64,000 bases of DNA from Pseudomonas triclosanedens (GTDB taxonomy: Bacteria > Pseudomonadota > Gammaproteobacteria > Pseudomonadales > Pseudomonadaceae): assembly GCF_026686735.1 (NCBI RefSeq), contig NZ_CP113432.1, forward strand, positions 3,275,001 through 3,339,000, given 5' to 3'. The number at the start of each line of letters is the position of its first letter. The stretch's first letter is position 1. This document shows, one piece after another, positions 55,196-64,000 of this stretch. The notes beneath the pieces are model-generated. The model saw nothing but the letters and a program-made list of their open reading frames with translations, was not told where the DNA came from and did not search any database. The position numbers and the translations under genes are program-made.

Positions 55196-56432
55196 CGCCG
55201 TAAACCCGCTCGATACGCCCCCAGGCATCGCTCACCTGGGCCAGGGCCTGGAGATACTGCTCACGTGCAGTGATCAGGGTGCGCTGGGCGTCGAGCACTT
55301 CGAGGAAGCCGAACTTGCCCATCTCGAAGCCACGAGTCGCGCTTTCCACGGCGCTCTGCGCGCTGGGCAGGATGGTGCTGCGGAACGCCTTCACCTCCAG
55401 TTGCGCGGTGCCCCACTGTTGCAGGGCCTGCTGGGTTTCCTGGCGCAGGCGCAGCTCGGTGGCATTACGCAGGTCGCGCGCCTGGTCGGCGCGGCGGGCC
55501 TCGGCGAGGATGTTGCCCTGGTTGCGGTCGAACAGCGGCAACGGCAGGCTCAGCCCGATCACCGCAACGCGGTCGCTCCTGCCGTCTTCGATGGTGTCCT
55601 GGCTGGCCAGGCTGACATCCAGATCGGGAATCCGCTGGGTGCGCGCCAGGCGCAGCGCAGCCTCGCCTTCGTCGATGCGAGTCTGGGCCAGACGCATCTG
55701 CGCGCTGTCGCCCAGCCGCTGCAGCAACTCGTCGACGGCGGGCAGACGCGGCAGGCGATCACCCGCGCTGTCGAGCACACCGGTGAACTCCGGCCGTGGC
55801 GCTCCCATCAGCGCGGCCAGCGCCTGGTAGGCATCGGCGCGCTCACGACGGGCGCGCGAAAGCTCCAGGCGCACCTCGGCCAACTGCACCTGCGCACGAT
55901 TGGCCTCCAGCGGCGCAGCCTTGCCCGCGCGTACCCGCCCCTCGGCCGCCTCCGCGCCACGGCTGGCCAGGGCGACCGACTGCTGCGCCAGGCGCTCGCG
56001 CTCCTGGGCCCGCAGCGCCGCGTAGAAACCGGCGATCACCTCGCCGCGCAGCTCGTTGCGCCGCGCCTGCACGCCCAGCGCGGCGATCTGCTGGCCACGC
56101 TCGGCCAACTCCACCCGCGCCCCTCGCTTGCCGCCCAGCTCCAGCGGCTGGCTCAGGCCGATGGTGGTAGTGCGGTTGGCGGACTCGGTACCTTCCTGCT
56201 CCCACGACAACGTGGGGTTGGGCAGCAGCCCGGCCTGCTCGCGCAGCCCCTGGGCGATGCCGATCTCGCGGCCGCTGGCGGCCAGGTCAGGGTTATTGGC
56301 GAAAGCGGCCTGCAGCGCATCCTCGATACCAATGTCACGCGCCTCGGCCCACACCGGCAGGCCCCCCAGCAGCAGCACCCCCAACACCCGGCCAGCCCGG
56401 CGCGCGGCACCTCCATCACGACTCGAACGCAC
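55173..56432 (-). CDS. czcC: Heavy-metal efflux outer-membrane factor, CzcC
   Basis: A 419-residue TolC-family protein with a signal peptide (VLGVLLLGGLPVWAEA) and two internally repeated helical/strand halves (IEDALQAAFANNPDLAASG, then AQMRLAQTRIDEGEAALRLARTQRIPDLDV). It is the outer-membrane exit duct for CzcAB. The start is a GTG with GAGG about 8 nt upstream. It is the first gene of the leftward czc operon and diverges from czcRS. Confidence 0.93.
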   Translation of the reverse strand: MRSSRDGGAARRAGRVLGVLLLGGLPVWAEARDIGIEDALQAAFANNPDLAASGREIGIAQGLREQAGLLPNPTLSWEQEGTESANRTTTIGLSQPLELGGKRGARVELAERGQQIAALGVQARRNELRGEVIAGFYAALRAQERERLAQQSVALASRGAEAAEGRVRAGKAAPLEANRAQVQLAEVRLELSRARRERADAYQALAALMGAPRPEFTGVLDSAGDRLPRLPAVDELLQRLGDSAQMRLAQTRIDEGEAALRLARTQRIPDLDVSLASQDTIEDGRSDRVAVIGLSLPLPLFDRNQGNILAEARRADQARDLRNATELRLRQETQQALQQWGTAQLEVKAFRSTILPSAQSAVESATRGFEMGKFGFLEVLDAQRTLITAREQYLQALAQVSDAWGRIERVYGDVGAAVR

Positions 56433-56838
56433 AATGAACCTCGCTCAGTGGATTCAACTTCGACGGCACTCCGTCATTTCCACCGGCGAATCTAGATTCA
56501 CCTCTCTAGCGACAAGGTGACTGGATAATTACAAACATGTAATTAGCCAGCCGCTTAGTTCTCGTTGTATGTATTTAAAAAGACGCCCAGCGATTTTCGC
56601 GAAACTTCAGGAAACAATTCGAGTATTTCCCGCCAACACCCTTATCGCCACAACTCATTGAAAAACAAGGCGATACGAACAATTTCCGGTTCTGCTCCAG
56701 CAAAAAATCGCAACGTCCGGATCGTTGACCCTGAAGTCGCTACAGCTTTTAGACTGCGCGCCCTCCGCCACTTCGGCGAACTTTCCGCCTGCCTGAAATA
56801 CCGGCGCCATCATTTAATCGAACACCGGGTATATATCC
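56433..56838. other. Divergent czcC-czcR promoter region, AT-rich
   Basis: 406 bp, clearly more AT-rich than the flanking genes. A palindrome at 56521-56550 (see separate entry) and a short inverted pair TTCACCT (56498-56504) / AGGTGA (56515-56520) stand out as regulator sites. No gene is seen. Confidence 0.6.
56521..56550. promoter_or_regulatory. Palindromic operator between czcC and czcR
   Basis: CTGG-N-TAATTACA (left arm), a 4-nt centre AACA, and TGTAATTA-N-CCAG (right arm) form an almost perfect 30-bp palindrome. The TTACA-N4-TGTAA core is of the Cop/Czc box type. It lies about 90 bp before czcC and 290 bp before czcR, so it more likely serves czcC. CzcR is the natural candidate binder. 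Confidence 0.6.
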
Positions 56839-57513
56839 ATGAAAATCCTGCTCATCGAGGATGACGACAAGACTGCCGACTACCTGCAACAGGGCCTGAG
56901 CGAAAGCGGCTATGTGATCGATCGCGCCGACAACGGCCTCGACGGCCTGCACCTGGCCCGTCAGTGCAGCTACGACCTGTTGATCCTCGATGTGAACCTG
57001 CCCCGGATGGACGGCTGGGACGTCCTCGCCAGCCTGCGCCGGCAAAGCGACATGCGCGTGATGATGCTGACCGCGCGCGGCCGCCTGACCGAGCGGGTGA
57101 AAGGCTTCGACCTGGGTGCCGACGACTACCTGCTCAAGCCCTTCGAATTCCCCGAACTGCTGGCGCGGGTACGCTCGCTGCTGCGCCGCAGCGAACGCAT
57201 TCCGCAACCGCAAGTGCTGCAGATCGGCGGGCTGGAACTGGACCCCGGGCGCCACCGGGCATTCCGCGACAGCCAGCGCATCGACCTGACCAGCAAGGAA
57301 TTCGCCCTGCTGCATCTGCTCATGAGCCGCAGTGGCGAAGTCCTCTCGCGTACCCAGATCATCTCCCTGGTGTGGGACATGAACTTCGACTGCGACACCA
57401 ATGTGGTGGAAGTCACTATCCGCCGCCTGCGCGCGAAGATCGACGACCCCTTCCCCACCAAGCTGATCCACACCCTGCGCGGCGTCGGCTATGTGCTGGA
57501 GACCCGACCATGA
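56839..57513 (+). CDS. czcR: Heavy-metal response regulator, CzcR
   Basis: A 224-residue OmpR-family regulator. The receiver has phospho-acceptor Asp51 (LLILDVNLPRMDGWDVL) and Lys101 (LKPFEFPELLARV). The winged helix has LTSKEFALLHLLMSRSGEVLSRTQIISLVWD and recognition helix CDTNVVEVTIRRLRAKID, the CzcR/CopR/CusR pattern. It activates the divergent czcCBA operon on metal exposure. The kinase gene overlaps its stop by 4 bp. Confidence 0.92.
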   Translation: MKILLIEDDDKTADYLQQGLSESGYVIDRADNGLDGLHLARQCSYDLLILDVNLPRMDGWDVLASLRRQSDMRVMMLTARGRLTERVKGFDLGADDYLLKPFEFPELLARVRSLLRRSERIPQPQVLQIGGLELDPGRHRAFRDSQRIDLTSKEFALLHLLMSRSGEVLSRTQIISLVWDMNFDCDTNVVEVTIRRLRAKIDDPFPTKLIHTLRGVGYVLETRP

Positions 57514-58895
57514 AGCCGGCAAGCCTGTCGCTACGCATCGGCCTGTGGGTCGGGCTGCTCGGTTCGGTGCTGATGCTCCTGCTGGCGGCGCTCGCCTACC
57601 TGGCCCTCGATCACCAGTTGGACGCCCGCGCCGAACGGGCATTGCAGGACAAGCTCGGACAACTGCGCCACAGCCTGGAAGCCGATCCCGGCCTTGCCGC
57701 GCTGCCACTGCAGGGCCACGCGCTGCAGGACCAGTTGTTGGGGCATGACAACCTCAGTGCCGCCCTCTTCGACATCGCGCACGGCCAGCCGGTGCGCTTC
57801 AACAGCGGGCCCGTGGCAGACCTTGCGACCCTCGACGACTTCGGCGGCGAGGGCCAGCCCCTGGGCTGGACCGCTCCTGATGGCCGCCGCCTGTTGAGCG
57901 GACGCATGCTGGTAGACCTGCGCGACGGCAACCGGCTGCGGGTATTCCTGACACTCGACCGCCGTGACGACGACGCCCTGCTTGGCGCCTTCCTGCGCTC
58001 CGCCCTGCTGGCGATGCCACCGTTGTTACTGCTGATAGCCCTTGGCGCGCGCCTGGTCGCCAAGCGCGGCCTGCAACCGCTGCGCCGCTTCGGGCGGGTC
58101 GCCTCGCTGGTTTCCACCGAGGACCTCAGCCACCGCATCCCGGTGCAGCACCTGCCCCGGGAGCTGGGCGAAGCGGCACGCGCGCTGAACGTGATGCTGC
58201 ATCGGCTGGACAACGGCGTGCAGCAGCTCACCCAGTTCTCCGACGACCTGGCTCACGAGCTGCGCTCACCGATCAGCAACCTGCTGGGCAAGGCACAGGT
58301 GACGCTGTCGCGTCCGCGTGACAAGGACGAATACGAAGCAGTGCTGGCATCCAGCATCGAAGAGCTGGAGCGGGTCACCCGCATCGTCAGCGACATGCTG
58401 TTTCTCGCCCAGGTCAGCCACCCCAAGGCGCTGCTGCCGATGGAGCCGGTGCAATTGGGCACGGAAGCGCGCAAGGTGGCCGAACTGTTCGCCATCAGCG
58501 CGGAAGACAAGTCGCTGGAAATCGATATCGACGGACACGGCCTGGTACTGGGTGACCGCCTGATGATCCAGCGCGCCATCTCCAACCTGCTGTCCAACGC
58601 CATCCGACACACGCCGGTCGGTGGGCGAATCCGCGTGCGGGTGCGCAGCGACAGCGACAAAGTGGCGCTGCTGATGGAGAACCCCGGCCCCGGTATTGCT
58701 GCGGAGCATCTGGCACATCTGTTCGAGCGCTTCTACCGGGTGGACAAGAACCGCTCGCGCGCGGAAGGCGGCACGGGCCTCGGGCTGGCCATCGTGCGCT
58801 CGATCATGGAGCTGCACCAGGGCAAGGCCTGCGCCGAAAGCACGCCGCAAGGCCCTACGCGCTTCAGCCTGAACTTCCCGCCCGCGCTGTCGTGA
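57510..58895 (+). CDS. czcS: Heavy-metal sensor histidine kinase, CzcS
   Basis: A 461-residue kinase of the CusS/CzcS type. Transmembrane helices at about 12-34 and 162-182 enclose a metal-sensing periplasmic domain with scattered histidines (GHALQDQLLGHD). A HAMP domain (about 185-240), His249 (DLAHELRSPISNLL), the N-box NLLSNAIRHTPVGG and GTGLGLAI complete the kinase. The start ATG overlaps the czcR stop (ATGA). It converges with the DUF2790 gene, whose stop is 2 bp away. Confidence 0.92.
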   Translation: MKPASLSLRIGLWVGLLGSVLMLLLAALAYLALDHQLDARAERALQDKLGQLRHSLEADPGLAALPLQGHALQDQLLGHDNLSAALFDIAHGQPVRFNSGPVADLATLDDFGGEGQPLGWTAPDGRRLLSGRMLVDLRDGNRLRVFLTLDRRDDDALLGAFLRSALLAMPPLLLLIALGARLVAKRGLQPLRRFGRVASLVSTEDLSHRIPVQHLPRELGEAARALNVMLHRLDNGVQQLTQFSDDLAHELRSPISNLLGKAQVTLSRPRDKDEYEAVLASSIEELERVTRIVSDMLFLAQVSHPKALLPMEPVQLGTEARKVAELFAISAEDKSLEIDIDGHGLVLGDRLMIQRAISNLLSNAIRHTPVGGRIRVRVRSDSDKVALLMENPGPGIAAEHLAHLFERFYRVDKNRSRAEGGTGLGLAIVRSIMELHQGKACAESTPQGPTRFSLNFPPALS

Positions 58896-58897
58896 CC

Positions 58898-59227
58898 TCA
58901 GCGCGTGGCGCGGCAGGCCAGGCGCTCGGCGCGGTACTGGACAGTCTGTTCGTTGCCGGCCGAATCCTTGTAGCGCATCTGCATCGGCACCACCCCGCAG
59001 TCGTTGCTCATGGCCGTCACCGCTACCACTTCGGCGATGTCGAGATCCATCCCGTAGGTGTACTGTCTCGCCTCGGCCACCTGCGCCGGCAGCGTGGTGC
59101 GGGCCTGCATGACCTGGATGCGCGCCTGTTCCATGCGGGCGAAGGTGATGTCGCCGCCGCCATCAGCCAGCGCCAGGTTGGAAGCGCCCAGCAGAGCGGT
59201 AAGCAGGAGTACGCGTTGGAGTTTCAT
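58898..59227 (-). CDS. DUF2790 family small periplasmic protein
   Basis: A 109-residue protein with a signal peptide (MKLQRVLLLTALLGASNLALA) and a mature domain with YTYGMDLDIAEVVAV and DCGVVPMQMRYKDSAGNEQTVQYRAERLAC, the conserved DUF2790 core with its two cysteines. GAGGTGAC precedes the ATG. These proteins are frequent next to metal-responsive kinases in Pseudomonas; the function is unknown. The promoter carries the three-unit tandem-repeat box, so regulation by a response regulator is likely. Confidence 0.9.
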   Translation of the reverse strand: MKLQRVLLLTALLGASNLALADGGGDITFARMEQARIQVMQARTTLPAQVAEARQYTYGMDLDIAEVVAVTAMSNDCGVVPMQMRYKDSAGNEQTVQYRAERLACRATR

Positions 59228-59265
59228 GGCAGTCACCTCGTCGGTGTGGTCAGGAGAGTGACTCC

Positions 59266-59309
59266 ACATTACGGCCCCGCCCCTAACAGCAAGCTGAGGC
59301 GAGCATGAC
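59266..59309 (-). promoter_or_regulatory. Three-unit tandem-repeat box and promoter of the DUF2790 gene
   Basis: On the minus strand GTCAT-N6-CTCAG-N6-GTTAG (59283-59309), then exactly 11 nt, then TAATGT (59266-59271) as -10. Geometry and sequence match the candidate sRNA promoter at 50016-50059. Confidence 0.7.
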
Positions 59310-59493
59310 GATTCGGTAATGCCCGAAGGTGCCGCCGCGTGCGACGGGCGACGCCCTGCCTTCGCCCGGGACAATCTGAGGTATTTCCGCAATGGTTGTA
59401 CGCACCTTCTGATACCGCGTTCTGCGGCTCCCCAAGCGCATCGGCCCTCCCTAAATTCCGCCGCTCTAGCACGGACTTTTCGGAGGGAAACGT

Positions 59494-61836
59494 ATGTTCC
59501 AGTCGGCCAACCAGGCACAGTTCCAACTGTTCATCGGCGACGCCCCAAGCGATTTGCGGGTGCTTGAATTCCACGGCGACGAAGCACTCGATGAGCTGTA
59601 CCGCTTCGAGATCGAGGTCGTCTGCGAGCGAGCGCCATCACCCGAGGGCCTGCTCGGCAAAACAGCCTTCCTCGCCTTCGACCAGCAGCTCAACGGCATC
59701 CACGGCGTGATCCGCGAGGCCAGCCTCGGGGCCAGCGACGCGCGCTTCTGCCATGCGCGCCTGGTGCTCGAACCGCAGCTCGCCAACCTGGCGCTGCGCC
59801 ACAACCAGCGCATCTTCCAGCACCGCAACGCGCAACAGATCATCGCCACGCTGCTCGGCGAGCACGGCCTGAGCGCCTTTGCCTTCCGCCTTTCCGCGCC
59901 GCCGCCCGAGCGCGAGTACTGCGTGCAGTACGACGAAAGCGACCTGGATTTCGTTTCCAGGCTCTGCGAAGAGGAAGGCATTCACTTCCACTTCGAACAC
60001 GCGCCGGGCGACCACACCCTGGTATTCGGCGACAGCCCCGCCGCCTGGGCCACCCTTGGCAAGGTGCCATTCCACAGCGACACCGGCCTGGTGGCCGACA
60101 CCCCGGTGCTCAACTACTTCGGCGCCGGCGCGGCACTGCGCACCTCGCGGGTCACCCGGCGCGACTACAACTTCGAAAAGCCCTCCGTGCTGCTGGAAGG
60201 CAAGGCCCAGGGCGACGGCAAGCCCGACCTCGAAGACTACGACTACCCCGGCCACTTCCTCGACGGCGGGCGCGGCAAGCAGCTCAGCCAGATTGCCCTG
60301 CAACGCCACAACGCCGACCGCCAGCGCGCCATCGGCGGCGGCGACCGGCCCCTGCACTGCGGCCACCTGATCAGCGTCAGCGAGCACCCCGCCGAGGCCA
60401 ACAACGCACTGTGGACCGTCGCCCGCGTCAGCCACCGGGGTCAGCAGCCGCAAGTACTCGAAGAACATGCCAGCAGCGACGCGCCCCAGGGCTACCGCAA
60501 CCACTTCGAGGCCATCCCCGGCTTCACCATCCACCGCCCGCAACTGCGCCACCCCAAGCCGCGCGTGCTCGGCAGCCAGACGGCGGTGGTCACCGGGCCG
60601 CCCGGCGAAGAAATCCACTGCGACGCCTACGGGCGCGTGAAGGTGCAGTTCCACTGGGACCGCGACGGCAAGCTGGACGACAAGAGCAGCTGCTGGGTGC
60701 GCGTCGCCAGCGGCTGGGCCCATGACGGCTATGGCCACGTCGTGATCCCCCGCGTCGGCATGGAAGTACTGGTCAGCTACCTGGAAGGCGACCCCGACCA
60801 GCCACTGGTCCACGGCTGCCTGCCGAACAAGCTCCGCCCGGTGCCCTACGCGCTGCCCGAACACAAGACGCGCAGCGTATTCAAGACCAACAGCAGCCGC
60901 GGCGGCGGCGGTTCCAACGAACTGCGCATCGAAGACCGCAAGGGCGCCGAGCAGATCTACATACACGCCCAGCGCGACCAGGACATCGCCGTCGAGCACA
61001 ACGAAAGCCACTGGGTCGGGCACAACCGCAAGAAGACCGTCGACCACGACGAAACCGTGCACATCGGCAACAACCGCACCGAAACGGTGGACGGCAACGA
61101 AAAGATCACCGTCCACAAGAACCGCAGCAAGACTGTGGACAAGCACCAGACCGACCACATCCGGCGCAACTGGTCGATCACCGTCGACCGCATGAAGACC
61201 GAGACGGTGAAGCTCACCTACCTGCAGAACGTCGGCCTGGCCAAGATGATGAACATCGGCACGGTGTACAGCCAGAACGTGGGGCTGCACCTGAACACCA
61301 TCGTCGGCATGAACCAGGTGGAAAGCATCGGCAGGAACCGCCGCACCACCATCGGCACCTCGATGACCCTCGACGTTGGCGGCGCGCCTGCCAGCGGCAA
61401 AACCGACGCGGCTGCGGCACAGGCCGACGCCGCGCAATCGCCGGGCTCCAGCCTGCACATGGATGCCGACAGCATCACCCTGCAGGTCGGCCCCACGAAG
61501 ATCGTCATCACCGCCAAGGGCATCTTCCTCGACGGCCCGGACATCCACATCAAGTCCGCCACTGCCGTCAACGCCGACGCCCCCGACGACGTACACCTCA
61601 ACAGCGGCGGTGCGCAGGCCGCGCCGGCCATCACTGTCGAGGCCGCGTCCAACGGTTTCTCGGGCTTCAACCCACTGAGCGATGCCGGCGGGCTGGCCAA
61701 CCTGGCGCAAGCCGCACTGGGCGGCGACCTGGCGGGAGTTGCCGGCGCGGCGATGGGAATGCTCGGCGGCGGCGGCACCACCCTCGCGGGTGCCGATCCG
61801 CTGGACAAAGTCAAGACTCCGAAGGGGTGCTGGTAA
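59494..61836 (+). CDS. vgrG: Type VI secretion tip protein VgrG
   Basis: A 780-residue VgrG. The gp27-like domain spans about 1-370 (FHGDEALDELYRFEIEVVCE and the IREASL region), then the gp5 OB-fold (AVVTGPPGEEIHCDAYGRVKVQFHWDRDG), then the triple-stranded beta-helix needle (VEHNESHWVGHNRKKTVDHDETVHIGNNRTETVDGNE) over about 500-625. A C-terminal DUF2345-like region and a Gly/Ala-rich tail follow (GMLGGGGTTLAGADPLD). It forms the puncturing spike and carries the linked effector. GGAGGG upstream sets the start. Adaptor and PAAR-like effector genes follow with overlaps (TAATG, ATGA), so this is a complete vgrG effector operon start. Confidence 0.95.
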   Translation: MFQSANQAQFQLFIGDAPSDLRVLEFHGDEALDELYRFEIEVVCERAPSPEGLLGKTAFLAFDQQLNGIHGVIREASLGASDARFCHARLVLEPQLANLALRHNQRIFQHRNAQQIIATLLGEHGLSAFAFRLSAPPPEREYCVQYDESDLDFVSRLCEEEGIHFHFEHAPGDHTLVFGDSPAAWATLGKVPFHSDTGLVADTPVLNYFGAGAALRTSRVTRRDYNFEKPSVLLEGKAQGDGKPDLEDYDYPGHFLDGGRGKQLSQIALQRHNADRQRAIGGGDRPLHCGHLISVSEHPAEANNALWTVARVSHRGQQPQVLEEHASSDAPQGYRNHFEAIPGFTIHRPQLRHPKPRVLGSQTAVVTGPPGEEIHCDAYGRVKVQFHWDRDGKLDDKSSCWVRVASGWAHDGYGHVVIPRVGMEVLVSYLEGDPDQPLVHGCLPNKLRPVPYALPEHKTRSVFKTNSSRGGGGSNELRIEDRKGAEQIYIHAQRDQDIAVEHNESHWVGHNRKKTVDHDETVHIGNNRTETVDGNEKITVHKNRSKTVDKHQTDHIRRNWSITVDRMKTETVKLTYLQNVGLAKMMNIGTVYSQNVGLHLNTIVGMNQVESIGRNRRTTIGTSMTLDVGGAPASGKTDAAAAQADAAQSPGSSLHMDADSITLQVGPTKIVITAKGIFLDGPDIHIKSATAVNADAPDDVHLNSGGAQAAPAITVEAASNGFSGFNPLSDAGGLANLAQAALGGDLAGVAGAAMGMLGGGGTTLAGADPLDKVKTPKGCW

Positions 61837-62957
61837 TGGTCCGCATCGACAATCACAGCGGCCTGCCGCACCTGCTCTACGAAAAGGCCGCACCGTCCGG
61901 CGAACGCTTCGATGTACTGGTGCTGCGCGGCACCTTCGACTTCGCCCGCGACGGCGAACCGATGGCGCTGGCCACCGAACAGCGGCCGATCCTCCTGGGC
62001 GACCGCTACGACGGCCCGGTCAGCAGCCAGCCGCTCAAGGCGGTGATCGCCGAGGAAGGCGACCTGGTGCTCGGCAAACCGGGCACCGACGTACTGATGC
62101 AAGGCCACCTGCGCCCGCGCAAGGGCACCCCGACCGAACTCTGGCAGGCCGAACTGAGCCTGGGCTCCCTGAGCAAGACGATCCGGGTCAACGGGCCGAG
62201 GGAAATACGCGACTCCCTCACCGGCTGGCGGCTGGGTGAAGCCACCCCGGTGGAGCAGGTACCTCTGGACTACCGGCTCGCCTATGGCGGCTGCTTCTAC
62301 GACCCCGAGGCCCCCGCCGAAGGCGCGCAAGCCGCCAGCGTCCACTACCCGATGAACGCCGCCGGATGTGGCTGGCTGCCCAGCTCAGCCGACTTCAAGC
62401 GCCTGGATAGCGACGTGCGGCAACGCATCGAGAAACAGGTGTCACTCATCCGCCGTCTGCCCGCCCCGCAACTGGAAGACCCCCTCACCCCCCCTCACCA
62501 GAAGCTCACCCCGCAAGGCTTCGGCCCCATCGCGCGCTGGTGGGAACCCAGGGTCTCACTGCAGGGCACCTTCGACGAGCAGTGGCAGCAGCATCGCTCC
62601 CCGCTCCTGCCCGCCGACTTCGACCCGCGCTTCTACCAGAGCGCCCCCGCCAGCCTGGTTGCCACCCCGTACCTGGGCGGCGACGAAATCGTCCGGCTCA
62701 AGGGCTGCCTGGTCGAAGGCGAATGCTCCATGCGCCTGCCCGGCGTGGCGCCGCTGGTTCTCATCGACGAGAGCAGCCCTTCCGGCCACGCCCAGCTCCC
62801 GCCGCTGGACACCGTGCGAATCGACCTCGACCGCCGGCAGGCGACGCTGCTGTGGCGCCTGCCCCTCGCGCAGCAGGCGGCCCCCAGGCGCCTGAGCATC
62901 GGCCTGGTGGCGGTTTCGGCCCTGCAAACGTTTGGCAAAAAAGGGGCGCGGCCATGA
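61836..62957 (+). CDS. DUF2169 family T6SS adaptor protein
   Basis: A 373-residue protein. IDNHSGLPHLLYEKAAPSGERFDVLVLRGTFDF is the opening of DUF2169, and LDYRLAYGGCFYDPEAPAEG and YLGGDEIVRLKGCLVEGECSMRLPG are internal family blocks. DUF2169 proteins are encoded between VgrG and PAAR-like effectors and are thought to help load them. The ATG overlaps the vgrG stop by one base, and its own stop overlaps the effector start by four. No signal peptide; cytoplasmic. Confidence 0.88.
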   Translation: MVRIDNHSGLPHLLYEKAAPSGERFDVLVLRGTFDFARDGEPMALATEQRPILLGDRYDGPVSSQPLKAVIAEEGDLVLGKPGTDVLMQGHLRPRKGTPTELWQAELSLGSLSKTIRVNGPREIRDSLTGWRLGEATPVEQVPLDYRLAYGGCFYDPEAPAEGAQAASVHYPMNAAGCGWLPSSADFKRLDSDVRQRIEKQVSLIRRLPAPQLEDPLTPPHQKLTPQGFGPIARWWEPRVSLQGTFDEQWQQHRSPLLPADFDPRFYQSAPASLVATPYLGGDEIVRLKGCLVEGECSMRLPGVAPLVLIDESSPSGHAQLPPLDTVRIDLDRRQATLLWRLPLAQQAAPRRLSIGLVAVSALQTFGKKGARP

Positions 62958-64000
62958 GCGACCGCTTGAGTATTTCCTCCGCCGCACAGGACGCCGCCGC
63001 AGAGCAGAAGCTCATCGACGCACGCCAGTTGAGCGACATCGCCAGCCGCGAAGCCCTGGCCGGCAGCCTGCTCGGCAAGTTCGACCAACTGGCCGCGCTA
63101 CGCCCACTGAGCCCCGCCGAACAGGCCACCCGTGAGCGGGTAGAAGGCGAACTCGCCGGCCTGCAACGACAGCGCGCAGCCCTGCAAGGCGCGCCGGCAG
63201 CCGGGGGCAGCAAACGCCACATCGCCCACGACAGCCCCCAGTGGATGGCCATCAGCGTAATGCCCGACCTCTGCCGGGTCGGCCCGGCGGTCATTGCCTT
63301 CGACTCATTCGCCACGCTGGACAAACACGTCACCGCCTCCCCCAACGTGAAGGCCCAGGGCACGCCGGTCTATCGAGTGGGTGACCTGTTCCAGCAAGTC
63401 CAGGCCGACGCCGGGCAGCACATCGTCGCCGGCACCTCGCTGGGCACCGGGCACGTCAAGCTTCTGGACGGGCACAGCAACGTCAAGGTCAACGGCATCC
63501 CCGTGGCCCGGCACGACAGCGCCTGCCTGATCAACTGCGACGCCCAGGGCCAGGGCGGCACCCTCGGCAAGATCGTCAGCAACCGCAAGAGCGTCGCCCC
63601 GGACGATACCGCGCACCAGGCCAGCAACCCCGACGCCCCGCCCGGGCAACGCACCAGCCCCGCCCTCGAAGAACTCAAGGCCCGACGCAAGGCACTGGAC
63701 GAGCAACTGATCAACATCGATGCCGCCGACAGCGTGGTGCGCTTCGGCGACCTCCACAAAGCCCTCGACGACAGCATCGCCAGCATCCGGACCGCACCGA
63801 TCCCCGGCATCCCCTTCTCCGAGCACATCCCCCTCGTCAACCAGGCCGCCGCCCAGGTCGCCCGTGGCGCGGTGGGGTTCGCCAAGGACGCCGCCCTGGG
63901 TATCGGCGAGCTGGCCTACACCGGGGCGAAGAACGTCGCCAAGTTCTCCCAGAGCATCGGCACGCCCACCGGCGTGGAGGCCCTGATACTCGATCAGCAG
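62954..64000 (+). CDS. PAAR-like (DUF4150) domain T6SS effector, C-terminus beyond window
   Basis: The first 349 residues are in the window and the frame is open to the edge. An N-terminal helical region (1-75) precedes the PAAR-like DUF4150 domain (about 95-210: AISVMPDLCRVGPAVIAFDSFA, VAGTSLGTGHVKLLDGHSNVKVNGIPVARHDSACLINC). A helical middle with hydrophobic/Ala-rich segments follows (LVNQAAAQVARGAVGFAKDAALG). This layout is that of PAAR-tipped polymorphic toxins such as Tse7-type effectors, where the toxin domain is at the C-terminus. The toxin type and its immunity gene lie to the right and cannot be judged here. Confidence 0.85.
   Translation, partial: MSDRLSISSAAQDAAAEQKLIDARQLSDIASREALAGSLLGKFDQLAALRPLSPAEQATRERVEGELAGLQRQRAALQGAPAAGGSKRHIAHDSPQWMAISVMPDLCRVGPAVIAFDSFATLDKHVTASPNVKAQGTPVYRVGDLFQQVQADAGQHIVAGTSLGTGHVKLLDGHSNVKVNGIPVARHDSACLINCDAQGQGGTLGKIVSNRKSVAPDDTAHQASNPDAPPGQRTSPALEELKARRKALDEQLINIDAADSVVRFGDLHKALDDSIASIRTAPIPGIPFSEHIPLVNQAAAQVARGAVGFAKDAALGIGELAYTGAKNVAKFSQSIGTPTGVEALILDQQ

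Overview
The window is GC-rich, gene-dense chromosomal DNA that reads as a Pseudomonas-type gammaproteobacterium. This is inferred from the gene families present: an OprD-family porin, FadL, a DUF1302/DUF1329 pair, CzcCBA-CzcRS with a DUF2790 protein, ArnT, a VgrG/DUF2169/PAAR-like set, and repeated AACAACAA Hfq/Crc-type motifs. I see no tRNA, rRNA, CRISPR array or complete insertion sequence. The species cannot be fixed from the sequence alone.

Region 1 (1-9.7 kb) is a catabolic cluster: an FAD aromatic hydroxylase (cut by the window edge), a divergent TetR regulator between two matching operators, an extradiol-type VOC dioxygenase, an FAH-family hydrolase, an acyl-CoA synthetase, a metallo-beta-lactamase-fold lipoprotein and a DUF1302/DUF1329 envelope pair. 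Five genes on the + strand carry a perfect AACAACAA/AACAAGAA motif at their starts, which suggests co-ordinated Hfq/Crc catabolite repression. Region 2 (9.9-21.8 kb) holds two large beta-helix autotransporters, an ornithine/alanine-racemase-like enzyme with an ArcD-type antiporter, a small secreted protein and a GNAT acetyltransferase.

Region 3 (22-28.6 kb) is a metal cluster read leftward: three SPFH (HflK/HflC-like) proteins, a His-rich P-type ATPase resembling HmtA, and a small HMA copper-chaperone-like protein with its own CueR-type operator. A Zur-box-like sequence lies upstream of the SPFH operon. Region 4 (29-41 kb) has FadL, an isolated ArnT, a 1459-residue hybrid histidine kinase beside an HD-GYP response regulator, an LTA-synthase-family phosphotransferase and a degenerate methyltransferase.

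Region 5 (41-50 kb) has an FbpABC-type ferric iron transporter behind a Fur-like site, then a COG4705 membrane protein, a lipoprotein, a QseB/PmrA-like response regulator, its kinase, and an OprD-family porin. Region 6 (50-59.3 kb) contains a candidate small RNA, REP-like repeats, the CzcCBA efflux system with CzcRS, and a DUF2790 protein. Region 7 (59.5 kb to the end) is a VgrG - DUF2169 adaptor - PAAR-like effector module of a type VI secretion system; the effector toxin end lies beyond the window.

The most interesting unannotated signal is regulatory. A three-unit 11-bp tandem repeat (GTCAn-N6-CTCAn-N6-GTTAn, with a -10-like hexamer 11 nt further on in two cases) occurs in front of the DUF2790 gene, a candidate sRNA and (weaker -10) the porin. 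A related two-unit repeat (CTCAG-N6-CTAAG), inside about 40 bp of near identity, precedes arnT and the COG4705-kinase operon. These point to an envelope/metal response-regulator regulon linking scattered loci.
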